DNA of 64,000 bases from Phlebiopsis flavidoalba (lineage: Eukaryota; Basidiomycota; Agaricomycetes; Polyporales; Phanerochaetaceae), in assembly GCA_035772785.1 (NCBI GenBank), contig JAOCPU010000024.1, positions 248,001 through 312,000 of the forward strand, written 5' to 3'. This document shows positions 45,006 to 56,592 of this stretch, in pieces. Below the pieces are notes generated by a model, which saw only the letters and a list, made by a program, of their open reading frames with translations, ran no database searches and was not told the origin of the DNA. Position numbers and translations under genes: made by a program. Numbering within the stretch: the first letter of the stretch is position 1; the number at the start of each line of letters is the position of its first letter.

Positions 45006-47257
45006 GGCACAGTGATATAAGATGGGTAGGCTCACCAAAATGATGTGAATCAATTCTAGATATTGACTCCTGAGGTCCCCTGGCTTGTCCGTTGTATGAG
45101 ATTTTCCCGTGTAAGCGCTCGGTGGATGTATGCTACAGAATGTGGGTACAGCCGAAGACAACCCTTTTGTGTTTTAGGGGGGTACAGTGTCGGTGATCAT
45201 AACTACGCTGCGAATGCCTGTCATATGTTCTCATTAATATGAGTATTAGCGACACAGAATTGATCATTTAAACACCAACCCAGTCATTTTCTTCGATTAT
45301 GCGATGATCCCCGAATATCTTCTATGGATAATTGCACGCGTTTGCCAGTACCGCACCTCGGAATTTTGCATGTCTGCGTTGCTCATCGCATTAACATACG
45401 TTGAGCGAGAGACGCACCGCGAGTTAATGGCACGACAGAACGGTGGTGGGCAGCGTCCCCCGATCCCCGCCGTATGACTTGAAACAGGCGAGGACCGTGG
45501 CGCTGAGTGCACATCATAGTTGTAGTACTTCTCTTTGACCAGTTGCAGGCCGATATTGCGAATCACGCCTGCCCATCTTTCTCTCTAAATGGCCAAGTCC
45601 GGTCTCGACACGCACACGGTGGCTAGCCGCAATCACGCACCTATTCGTAAGGGGTCCCCACTAGGCGGTGTGCGTAAACCGACTACGGTTCTTCAACTGT
45701 GTCAGCGATAGGTTCGCGGCGTAGTCATGCCCGGAGAGAACTCATTCCGGTTTTTCAACGATGTCGGTGTAGTCGACTGTGCGCGTGTGTATACACGAGG
45801 GCGAGCAAGTGAAGGAGGTTTGTCGAAGTGTTGGAGGAACTACTGAGCACTGAGTTCTACAAGCGGGAATTGTCAGTCCAAAGTGTTCGTGGAGGGTAAG
45901 AAGCTGAATGAGATGCGTGGGAAAGATGTTATATCGGACAGCCTTGTCATGATGAAGATGGTGATACGCACCGCATCACACGGGCGCACAAGTGCACGAA
46001 CCACGCTACGCTCGTGTGTTCACAAAGAATAGGCGCAAACCACCGAACGCCGGCACACGGCAAGGCAATGACAGCAATTCGCATGTAGCATTGTTGTTAT
46101 TTGATGGCATAGAATGCAGGGTCTACCAAGGAGCGACTCTCGAGGGCCAAATCGCTCATCGGAAAAGCGCAAAGATAGCCCTTGCGAGTATTAAGTCCGG
46201 GACCTGCGTGTGACAGCGATACAACAAGCCCCAATTGAATTACATTAATGGGCAAGTCTCAAATCGTTTCCCCGCCGAGCTGTTCGTGCAGAGTGGTTTG
46301 TAGCCGATAGCCTGCCAAGATGAATTGTTTGAACAAAAGACTAGGGGGTGATCAATAAGTTGTGACATACAAGCCCAGCGACTCACCAATATTCAAACAA
46401 TCATCGGAGAGTTGGCAGCGTTTCCCGATTTATTACTTTTGTTCATGCACATCATAGACGATCGGACGTGAACCAGTTTGACCGGTGTCTGTCCGGGTTG
46501 CCGTGCGTCGTCCCACCAACAGCAGCGACCAATGCCCGACCGCATCATGAGAGAGTTGGCTCGTCACCGCTCTTTCGGCGTGGAAAGTGTTCGGAACAAA
46601 ATATGCGTAGAGGAATCCCAGGTTGATATTGGCGGCAGATGTGTGAGTAACGAGATACGTACATACCTCATTGAAACTGATGAGTATTGAATAAGCCTTG
46701 CCATGAACGCATGTACTGTGTAGGCCTGATCGCCTCACGGTACTCGTCTGGCGGCCATGTTACAAAGTGGATGGTTTCACAAGCTCGCAACGTGAAGCCG
46801 TGAAGGCCCGCAAGTCGAAAGGTTCGTTGAAACTCATAGTTTAATTATTGGAAGCAGGGATGTGTCGGTCTTGGTCAGCGTGCCGATGAATTCAATGCAT
46901 TTTCACGCTTCGATGACCGCAACTAAGTCCTCACCAGAGCTGGTAAAATCTCGCCCCTTACGGAAAACTTCCTCGCATCCGTCGTAATCTGGCAGAGACA
47001 AGGCAAGAGAGAGAAAAGGTGTAGACGCCCAAAACGCTTTGGGCGCATCAGAGCGCATCGGGCGGGATTGATTTCGTCACCCATCAATATTTTTCATGCG
47101 TCAACTCAATTTGATATAACATGCGACACTTGTTATCGCCCCTCTACCAGACAGCTACACAAATCCATATGTTTTCCATCTCAATACTGCGAGTGTCGCT
47201 AAGAATCCAGCTCAGCAACGTCGTTTCTGGAAGGGGCTCTAAACTCACCAGGTCGTC
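45006..47257. other. 2.2 kb with no confident gene
   Basis: Scattered short frames only. The best is minus 46433-46738, with a possible splice donor (GTATGTACG) after ILISFNE and a later HWSLLLVGRR segment; no domain was recognised. A GCCCAAA/TTTGGGC hairpin lies near 47029-47046. Confidence 0.35.
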
Positions 47258-47476
47258 ACCAGACCCCACATCTCAGCAGCTCAGCATACTGCCTCGCCAC
47301 GCGGACAAACGGTCTGGTGGGGTGCGCTGTACCAGAGGACTGTGAACACCTCTTTGTGCACTATATGAAGGTAAAACTCACGGTGCAGCAACAGGAGCAG
47401 GTTCGGGGGGGCAGCAGCCACGCTCGCCACAGCGATAGCGAGGACGGTCGGTCAGAGCGAAAGCAGCGAAGCGCAT
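47258..47476 (-). CDS. Possible small secreted protein
   Basis: A TATAAAA at about 47552-47561 (minus) precedes an ATG at 47476. The first codons read MRFAAFALT; with a one-base correction they continue as TVLAIAVASVAAAPP, a plausible signal peptide. Without correction the frame gives a short Pro/Arg/Cys-rich peptide. An intron (GTGAGT...TTCACAG) would follow. The MRF start and TATA spacing (about 80 bases) recall the cysteine-rich family at 14.9 and 19.9 kb, but no CCYY motif is present. The model is tentative. Confidence 0.3.
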
Positions 47477-48494
47477 TGTAGTCACGGAGGGTTTGCTTAG
47501 GAGCGTTCAGGATGTCTTTGCGACTATTTCGTTGGTCACCGTAACGTCCCACTTTTATATCTTCTCCACGAACCAACCCATGCCCCGTGCGCCAGTCCGT
47601 AGTCCGTAGTGGGCGGTAACGATAGCGGCCATACCGAACTTTACACATGCAAATACTGGGATTGTGCACCTATCGACACGCTTAATGATTGAAGAGTCCC
47701 GTCGAAATCTTTACATTTCGACAATATGAGGCGGGGAATGCGCCGCCCAGCCGCGTTATGAACTTAGTGATGGTTCGTGTTCGGCCGCCAAATACGGTCT
47801 ATCTGTGACGGAATGGTTCCCAGCGGTGATAACGGGGTCACTTCGAGCATACGCTAGTTGCGGTGACCGACTCCGTGAATGCATGATAACGACGTCTCTA
47901 CAGCCAGCTCGCGTTTCAGCGATGGGGCCAGCATACTCGAGAACGAAGTACGTTGTTTCATTGGATGCCAGAAGACTGGGTTCCACAAATTAATTGTTCT
48001 TTCCTTAATCCACTCGCTGAATTATAGTCTCCGAAAGGCCCGCGCGGCGCTCACAGGCGTTACCTCGTCGTGCGTGTATCATCCATTGATTATTAGCTTG
48101 CCGAACGCCACAATGGCTCCATGTGATCACTACGAAAACCGTCCGGTTGAGACACCCAAGCCTCATTGTATTGCGCTTAGAACCATACCCCTGATGATCA
48201 GGATGTTCGAAGGATCTTCGCCCGCCCAAGTTGAATAGGATACTGTACATTCCATCAATGACGGCAGTGCTAATCCGTGGGTACAGAGACGATTTAACTC
48301 CTGATGGCTCGACGAAATGGCAGGGCAAACGGACATATATATATGCTGCGTTGCTAGCCCCCGGTCCAGTGGTCTCGTAGTCCGTTTCTTCTGGTAAGGG
48401 ATGCTTGTTTCGTTAAATTGAGTTTGTTCAGACTGAAGATAACAATAATGCAGGAATTACTGAACATTTATTCCCGAATTCTGGGAAAGCCGCG
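47477..48494. other. Intergenic upstream of the HET gene
   Basis: About 1 kb. TATA-like sequence at 47552-47561 belongs to the minus-strand small gene. ATATATATATGC near 48336 is AT-rich. No other gene was recognised. Confidence 0.4.
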
Positions 48495-50716
48495 ATGTTC
48501 AGAAGCAGGCGCTCCAGACGAAGCTCGCTGGATGTCGGCGACTTATTTGATAGGTTCCTCAACTGCTATGACGTCGACGACCTTGTTGACCCTTTGGAAG
48601 GGGTTGAAGATTTTGAGGAGTTTGCGATGGAAGTCAGAGCGGTCGCACCGGTCCGCCGTAGACGTTAGGCCAGGCCGACTGGGAGGATGGCGCGCAGAAG
48701 CGCCGCGTTCACCAACGTCTGGAGGACAGTCGCTATCTTGAACAAGGGCTCTGTTCGACCGGACAAGCTCTTCGACTTCACCAACCGTGATGATGACGCT
48801 CAAGGTCTTCACTTTGCAGAAAAAACTCGAGGTCCACGGTTCCATTCCAGAAGTATCACCGCGGGTCAGCTCGCGATCGATCCCTCATACCCTTTCCAAT
48901 CTTACATGCGAGGACCTCGGTATCGACGGCTTACTCGGCGCCTTGAACGAGGTGCTCGGGACGAGCTATATACATTCAGCAGGAAAGCAGGACTCAGGAA
49001 CTGCTTTACAGGAGTACCTCGACGAGTCCTGTGATTTGGACAAGCTTACGGATATCGATTCGTCCGTATTGGCGTCACCACAACTTCAAGGACATTTCTC
49101 GTCTTACGGAGGAGCGGAAGAAGGCGGATAGCAAGATGCGGAAGAGTGCCATGAATGGAGATAGCATCGTACAACCCAAGATCCCACCACGTCGCGTTTT
49201 GGGATCTCTACAGTAACCGTGTCCTACCCTACTCACACGCGCTACCTGTAGAGGAACCATATGTCATTCCCGACAACGTATGGGGCTGTTTTTCGCACAG
49301 CTGGGTCCACCCGCAGGACCAGAAGCACATCACTACGCGCATCATCAACGACAAAGCCTGGAAGGTTCCCATACCGAAGGGCACAGACATCCACAACATT
49401 CGCATCGAACTTCTGAATCTGGGTGCGGAATACGTCTTCCTCGACGTCATGTGTCTCCGACAGAAAGAGGGAAATGGACGGAGAGACAAGACTACCAGCT
49501 CAGGAAAGAGTGGCGGTTGGACGTACCCACGATCGGCTACATATACCAACACACCAAAGAGCAGACGATCATCACCTTCTTCAATGGACTCGGACTTCCC
49601 TTCTCCATCACTCCCGAATGCCTCACCTCTGAGTTCCACTGGCTGAAACGGGTATGGACACACTCCAGGAGACTGCGCCCTGTTGGCTACCCGGAGGCCT
49701 GACAATGAACACTTTCCAAGACGACGAGAACCCACGAGGACGTCGGGCATGCATTCTACGAACGTCTTGTTGATGTCGTGGACTTGACCAACAAGGACAT
49801 CTTCACACCTTATCGACGCCATCCGTCTGCGCAAGTTCTCCGAACCCCGTCGACCAAGTCTGGGGGGGCCTGGCATACATCCTTCGCTGCAACACCTTGC
49901 CCATCTACGAGCCTGACCTGAATGTCGAGGACGCCTGGGACGCGCTCGTGCAGCATATGGACCCCGAGAAGCGTGCGCAAGATGCTCTTCGGCTGGGGAG
50001 GGCGCGGACACGGGCTCTACTGGTGGGCGTCCGGCGTGGCGCCAGCTCATGAAATGCGAGGACCTCACACCGCCTCGCCCCCGAAATCTCCTTCCTCGAC
50101 GACGAACACATAAACTTCGCGGCCGACGCCGGGCATTTCGACTGCTCTGACGCGTACTATCACACGGGCCTCTCATCAAGAAATGCTTGCGAGGTGACCG
50201 CTTTCGACAGACGCCAGGCGAAGAGGCCACGGGGGTGGGACTAGACGAATCGGAGAGTGATGGAAGAACCGGGAGAGCGACCCGCAGTCGGAGGGCGAGG
50301 ACGCAGATGATGTTCTAGAACATGAGGGTCCAGAAACTTCGGAATCCGACCGTCCGAATCTGACGAGGAGGAGCCAGAGAGCGCGAGCAGAAGAGTACTC
50401 TGCGAGGGCGAGCTGGAGGCGAGACCCGTGAAAGTCAAGCTCTCCGAACGGGAATGGTTCAGGTTCAACATTGCAGATGTTCCCACGCCGCCGGGTCAAA
50501 ACGGGTACTTATGCGCCTAGTGGGGATCCATGAACGACTACAAACACTGGATTGTTGGGGATATTTATGGGAAGCGTCGAATTGCGGGAGAGGTGGCCTA
50601 CGAAATCGAAAAAGGTGGCCGTCATTGTGGTGGATGACGATGAGCGCGAACGGATCGCGAGGATATGGATCAGGACGTGGATTTCGCAAAGTGAGAGAAT
50701 GATCGTGTGGGCCTAA
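48495..50716 (+). CDS. HET-domain protein
   Basis: Heterokaryon-incompatibility (HET) domain protein; in other fungi such proteins trigger cell death after fusion of unlike hyphae. Start MFRSRRSRRSSLDVGDLFDR (48495), then VDPLEGVEDFEEFAMEVRA. The middle has VFTLQKKLEVHGSIPEV and CEDLGIDGLLGALNEVLGTS. The HET core is YVIPDNVWGCFSHSWVHPQD (about 49255-49315), GTDIHNIRIELLNLGAEYVF LDVMCLRQ (about 49380-49465), RKEWRLDVPTIGYIYQH, TIITFFNGLGLPFSI and HWLKRVWTLQETAPCWLPGG. The C-terminal part is acidic and ends with VIVVDDDERERIARIWIRTW (stop at 50714-50716). At least six frame changes. Convergent with a membrane protein downstream. Confidence 0.85.
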
Positions 50717-51035
50717 ACACAGAGTCGTTCACATATGATGTAAAACTAGTTTCTCGACATATGACACTGGGGTGAAACTTCGTAGGTGGTGTCTTGCGCG
50801 AATTGAAATCACCGTAGGACGTGATAATATAGGAGTCCGACAATAACTCGTATCAGAGGGTACCTTATTGACCGAGAACAAGGACTATCTAAGGCCAGGG
50901 GCGTAGGTGTGTGTAGGACGGGTTGGATAGGTATCGCTGGTCAATTAGAAACGATCGTTGAATACCTGTCATGACTTGATAAATCCCATGATGAGGCCAA
51001 ATGAAGGGTTAGGGATTAAACTACATACGCAAGCA
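50717..51035. other. Convergent 3' region
   Basis: About 320 bases between the HET gene (+) and the membrane-protein gene (-). Nothing recognised. Confidence 0.45.
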
Positions 51036-52075
51036 TCACATTGCGACAACTACGTGGTGTTTCTTGCTCTCGGGAGGCTGTATCATTCCCATAGCGATCG
51101 CCCAATCATTTTCCGGCCGGTTTCCTCGACCAGTTCGTGAGCCATTGTCAGTCTTCGATCGTATTTCTTCGGCTGCCCGACCACTTTCAACGACCTTCCA
51201 AACATGCGGAGCTCTTTCGTGGTTATGTTGCTGAGTCCCCAGAAGCACTGCGGACGTTAACAAGAGTCCGCTGAAAAGAAGGTTGCCCGTCGTTGTTGCG
51301 TTGCTGGAGAGGGCAGGAGATAGATAAACAAGGACGGTCGCGAGGTTGACGGCAAATAGGTCCAGAAGAGTCGTATCTCCAAGCCAGGAACCGGAGGTGA
51401 CGGCCTTCAACATCGTTGACATTCCCTCGTATACGGACCAGCGATCTTGACTGAGCAGAAACGAGCAGGTCGCTGCGCTTTCCGGGCTCTGGTTGGCCTT
51501 TCCATCCCATCTGAGTACGCCGTTTGATCACCAAAGTGTTCAAGAGACGCGCAAACATAAGCGTAGATAAGGCTCCGAGGGCCCACCAATCTTTTATCAT
51601 GACCAACATCGAGATGACGGAAATCGTTGCAGCCGTCCCCGCGAGATAGAGTGAGGAAGATAGGGCACCAGGGGACGCCGACCACGAGGGTTCTGACTCA
51701 CTTCGATGGTTGTCAGGTTGAGCGGTCTTGTCCGATGTCCAATAGCCACGAAACGGGGTTAGCTTGATTCTCCACTCGAAACACGTATCCTGAGGTCATC
51801 GCGCCAACTTGCGGGGTATTCTGCATTGTTAAGAGCTCGGTAGCTGCTTGCTGACGGTTGTAATCCGTCGGGGCTAGTAATAGTACGTCAAGGAATGAAG
51901 CGCCACCCGGTGGAGCGCAGTGCGATATTGAATGACACGGAGTTCAGGCCAGTCCAGCCACAAGGCCAGCCACACTGAGGAAGGTAGGAGGATGTATTTC
52001 TTCAGTGGCCGACCAACACCAAATTCTACGGCCACATGTCGGACGATGGTGAATACAGGGTGCGACTGGGGGGAA
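51036..52075 (-). CDS. Multi-pass membrane protein of a basidiomycete-specific family
   Basis: Function unknown. The N-terminal soluble part reads VRHVAVEFGVGRPLKKYILL and WLALWLDWPELRVIQYRTA. LAPTDYNRQQAATELLTMQN TPQVGAMTSGYVFRVENQ follows. Membrane segments are LAGTAATISVISMLVMIKD, WWALGALSTLMFARLLNTLV, LDLFAVNLATVLVYLSPALS and NLLFSGLLLTSAVLLGTQ. A short cytosolic loop between them has SDLLVLLSQDRW. The C-terminus ends DWAIAMGMIQPPESKKHHVV. From memory of agaricomycete genomes this type recurs near HET-domain genes, which is recollection and not shown here. The first exon and ATG were not found with certainty; the upstream limit is approximate. Confidence 0.68.
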
Positions 52076-53690
52076 CTTGAAAGTACACACCTGTAGTTTA
52101 GACCATGACCGTAACGATAGCCGTGGAGACCGAGCAGGTCCCGGGGTATGCGAGCAGCTTATAGGGGTATCTCTAGCGGAGAGGACCTGCTTTATATCCA
52201 GGAAGATTAGATCTCTGTGGCCAAGATCGCAACCATATCTCAACCACAACAACAAGATAGGCGAAGGCGGTGTGAAGGGCGCTCTTCTAATACGTTGGCT
52301 TCGAAAATCGAACACTTAACCAGGGCGGGCCCTGTGTCGCACATGTACTACGCAGCGTTGTGCGAGAACCGTTGGGAATAAGACTATATATTTGCTACCA
52401 GTCGAATGATTTTGTTTGTACGGGTCCGATCATACACGCACCGTGACCCCACCACGCGCTCGAGTAGCCTATCCCGGAAGGTGGCACAGTCGGCAACTTG
52501 ACTAGGTCCGTGCTCGGTCCGCGTAGGCGATGTGATGAAATATTGTGGTCACCTTATTACCCTGTCTCTCTGTCAGTATTTGCAACACGGTGGCGCGTGA
52601 ACATAGACATACATCGACCGAAGTCTCTTGAGCGTGGAGAGCCAAACGTTAAGCACGCCGACTCGGTCCAAAATAGGTTCAGTACCTGGGGGCGCGATGC
52701 TGACTTCAGTCGCATCAATTGATGCTTCGTCCGTAAAAGGAAGGTGCAGTAGAAAAACTAAACACCGCCTCACGGTGCTATCCCAAACGCGTATCTCGAG
52801 TTCATCATGAGTGTACAAGATGCACCGCGGCTTCTGACATAGAGCAAGTGGTCCCTTCGGGCCTTTGCACTGTGTTGTAGCTGGAAATGGACGGCAAAAA
52901 AAGGGGATGAATGGAGGGGTGCGAGATGCGTTGACCACGGGGGGCGACGTTGGGGCGGCGGGGCTATGCTCAGTGGCCAGGCACCTTTTACTCGCGGTTC
53001 AACGAGTCACATTTACGACATATACTGAGCTAATACGCCCCCCCAGCACAGTGCATTTTATACTGCTATAAAGCAGTCCAGAGCATAGCCGTGGAGAAAA
53101 AACTTTGAGCACCAAGATGATAGGAGTCGAGTATCTTGTGTGGCCTCAACGTTGAGGCCACACAAAATAAGGCCTCAAGGCCTCAACCCCGGGGGACCGT
53201 ACTTCATCAGGCTCCTAGTATGCTGGGGTTAAACACTCGCAGGCTACTACAAACGTCTATCTCCTATCATTCACTAGTATCTATTCTTACAATTGATGCA
53301 TAAAATACAGAATGAAGCTATGATAAATTAAGCTGATTCCTGGGTCGCGGGGGGGTGGCAGCCGCCCATAATCCTCCTGCGCATCATCTGCCTAACCGCA
53401 TCGAGATCAGCTTGGGTGACATTCTTGTTGTATACTCCCTGGCTTCGACTACAGCAACATTAATAAAAACCCATACCATATCCCGCACCGCGTTTTTGGG
53501 CCGACATGATGAACTGTTCTGTCCGCGTGTAATCTTTTGAACACACGAGTGTTGCGGCCAATTCGCCCTCCGGCAATCCGGTATATCGGTTCCCGGAATC
53601 GTTGCGTACGGCGAGCTCGCCATTTAAAGAGACAGAAGCTATAAGAACATGATGAGAATTCTTTCAGCAGGCGTATCAGAGATCGGGGCC
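52076..53690. other. 1.6 kb non-coding stretch with palindrome
   Basis: Short frames without domains. Contains the 30-base palindrome at 53136-53165 and repeated GGCCTCAA units to 53186. An ACCCCGGGGGACC stretch follows at once. Confidence 0.5.
53136..53165. repeat. 30-base perfect palindrome
   Basis: TTGTGTGGCCTCAAC is followed directly by its reverse complement, with no spacer and no mismatch. Two more GGCCTCAA units follow in direct orientation at 53171-53178 and 53179-53186. It lies in sequence without a gene, more than 500 bases from the kinesin 3' end. Confidence 0.95.
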
Positions 53691-55990
53691 TCACCATACG
53701 CGCTTTATATATCCACGAGACCTTTCGGCTTCTTCAGTGATATTCCTCCTCTTTCCTCGTCTTCGCGGTCTCAAGATGAGGTAGTATAGCCGTCCTACAA
53801 CCTCCTCCCGCGGACGCTCTCGGATTGATAACTGTTCCGCACCACAGTCGCAGGGTTTAAAGCTCCCGGTCCAACTCGCTCGAACTTTAAGCTTCCAGGC
53901 ATACGCTGGCACAAACGTCCAATCCGTGTACATCTGACCGTAAGGTGGCTTGGCCGTCATAGCAGGATGACCGGGCGCAGAGGTCCGCTCCACAGTTCCA
54001 CAGCAAGCTTTGAAGCGGCGCGCTTTGCGCGATGTCCGTCAAGTGGCCGCGCCTTTTCTTGCCTTCCTTTTGCCAGCGTTTTCTCTGTGTATGTGCTTTG
54101 TGCGCTGCCGCTCGCCTGTTAAAATCTTGGCGCGTTTTTCGGTAAAACTCTTCAGTTCAAGCCACTGCGGACCGTCTGTTTTCGTGGTTCCCGATGTAAG
54201 CCGGGTGTCGGCGAGAATCATAAGGAAGCGGGACCGCGCGGTTTTGGGCGGTGGCTGTTTTGAATGGAGAGGCGTACGAAAGTGTGTGTTTGACATCTAG
54301 TGGACTGTGTTTCCTGTATGTTCGGTGGGGGAGTACTATGTGACGCGAGGATACAGTATGTCTTCCTGAGGGTTGTCTCGCGATTCGACTGTTCGAAGAT
54401 CTGGCTGCAAAGGATGTTCTTAATCATTTCAAGAAGAGTATACGTGAGTAGGGCTAACCTTTAGATCATCATAGTCAACTTGTTGCTGCGCCAGGGGAAT
54501 GTGCACGAATCCGTCTTCGGTAGCCATTTTTGCCTTGCCCGAACACATTCCTTGAGACTCATCAAGCTATTGTTGTTCTCCCTTGACTCAAGCATACGTT
54601 GCTTGTCGTGGGCCTTCGAGTCTTCGTATCTCTCACTTCCGGCGAGACTGCGAGTTTCTGGTATAAGCAATATGTCAGACGACATACAATGGAAACTCAC
54701 TCAACAAGCAGGAGCTGGCCTGGCTCGCCGAACGGCATAAGCTTGTTAGTGTGATACGTGATTGGTGAGAACAGCGTGCTACCGAACTCGAAGTCGCATT
54801 CCGCAAAGTAGCCGAGGTTCGCCTAGATGTATGCGACACCGGTCATCCCAACAGAACCCACGAGTAGGAAATGTCTTACCTGTGCGCTAAGGCCTCGATA
54901 ATGAGAGCATCAAGCTGTTCAGCTGATTCTACGGTTCGAGATATGAGACGCGGTTCGGACATCCCCATTCTACATGTTACAAGAATAATTGATCACTTAG
55001 ACGCAACAAATACCGTATATTGAACTCACCTTGTCCTCATTGATATCGGCACCTCTTTGCGTACCGGATTGCCTTGTGCATCCACGGGAAGTCCTTCAGC
55101 GGGTTCCAGAAAGGTCCACTGCACGCTTGCCCAAGAGCTCGAGGAAAGTGACGCCAAAATCCAAAAAACGTCTGGACGGCTTCATCTCCTCTATGCTCCC
55201 CATCGAATTCTTCGCCCGTGAAGTCGCCTTTGCAGACCTTTCAGCACGCAAGAGTCGTTCACCGATAGTTTCAGCTGCGACGAAGAGGTCACGGGCGATG
55301 CGATGCTCCAGAGCTTCCATCGTATATGTGCTTGCCCGTGCCCGTCTGTCCATATGCGAGAATGCAGCAATTCCAGAAGACAGAGCGAGAGGAATCATCT
55401 GTTGATACAAGTCTAGGCATGTGTCACGACAAAACGGAGTGAGACGTACATCGTTGGCAATGACCGAGCGTTGGTAGACTTCATCGTTGTCTACATTGGG
55501 ACCAAAGGCGAGGTCCGACTCGTACGACTTGTGGGTAAGAGTAGGTCCCGACCACTGTAGCACGTATTGATAAGATTGTCAATCTTCATCGCAAGCAAAT
55601 AAGCGCACCTTAAATCCCGGAACATGGCAAACGAATGTCCCAGGTTCAGCACTAGCAGCGGTCACGTCCGGAGCAGAACTCGACCTTCACTGGCTGCTCA
55701 GTGCTCGCTTCGGCTTTATCCGTGTCATCGACCTCATCCTTTGGGTCCAAAGCGTGGAATTTCTCTTCTGCTTCGTTAGGGAGAGGAGGACGCGTCCTGA
55801 AGGCGACGATGATATCCTTCCCCTCCTTTCGCGCCCACCGCAGACTCATCTGCAAGCCTAGTCGCCAGATCCTGCCTGACGGAGGAAAACGCCTTCGGCT
55901 CAGGCTGTGTTTCTCGCGCCATTCCTCAAGGGTTGCTCGAAGCTGGGGGAGGTGGGTGGTGGTGAGTGCTGCTGAGGATCCTCCAGACAT
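53691..55990 (-). CDS. Kinesin motor protein (kinesin-13-like)
   Basis: Microtubule motor or depolymerase. Start MSGGSSAALTTTHLPQLRAT, then IIVAFRTRPPLPNEAEEKFH, the opening beta strand of the motor. KSYESDLAFGPNVDNDEVYQ follows. The P-loop is YGQTGTGK, split by two indels near 55350-55370, then TYTMEALEHRIARDLF. Switch II reads LAGSERYEDSKAHDKQRMLE SRENNNSLMSLKECVRAR (about 54530-54660), with FPWRSNKLTMMI. The YEDS/SKAHDKQR form and the K-E-C-V-R-A run resemble kinesin-13. Next comes FE.ESRQPSRTVVLAHVSPHI with SYAAPFK, the end of the motor. A short C-terminal region includes RLYYLILRPRRRG. Indels are frequent. Motor family is firm, subfamily probable. Confidence 0.87.
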
Positions 55991-56592
55991 GACTTGCTTC
56001 GTGATGCGAGTTAGAAGTGTGGCTTGCGTGTGGTTGAAGACAAACGAGAATTTGGACCAAGTACTCTCGGCGTCCTGAACATCTTATAGCAGCTCCAGTA
56101 GACTTGATGTTCTGGATTCCATCACATGTTCAGGGTGCGATCGAAGACCACGCGTTGGAGGACAGTTATGGCCGCGTGGCGTTGTGGGCCTGAACAACAA
56201 CGAGAGCGACGTGACGGAGTCCCGAGCGCGCCCTGGGAGGTTGACTCTGAAGCTGTCAAAGACGACTCATCTTGACTACGCGTCGGTTGTCGAATGTTCA
56301 GAATCGAGGAAGTGAGGGTATTGAAGTGCGCTTCGGGTGCGACATGGTTGATTGCTGTCGTCAATCTCCACTATCGCCGTGAGTCATCTGGAAAGACGTG
56401 GGAGGATTGTCGTGACACGACTACCGACGAAGCTGCGAGAGTTGGCGATATTGAGTAATTGTTTGGTGCGAGCAGAGTGCAAGACAAGGAACTTGAGCAG
56501 GATTCAGAAGCAAAGTGACGCGATACTTCCAAAACAGGAAGGCGGGGATGTCGGGATGCGCTCCACACCCAACCCCTTTCTCCCTGGCCACG
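55991..56592. promoter_or_regulatory. Divergent promoter region
   Basis: About 600 bases between the starts of the kinesin (-) and the permease (+). No clear TATA box; several short frames without domains. Confidence 0.45.

Noticed and set aside
51001..51020. Telomere-like GGGTTAGGG
   Set aside because: A single short occurrence with no tandem array.
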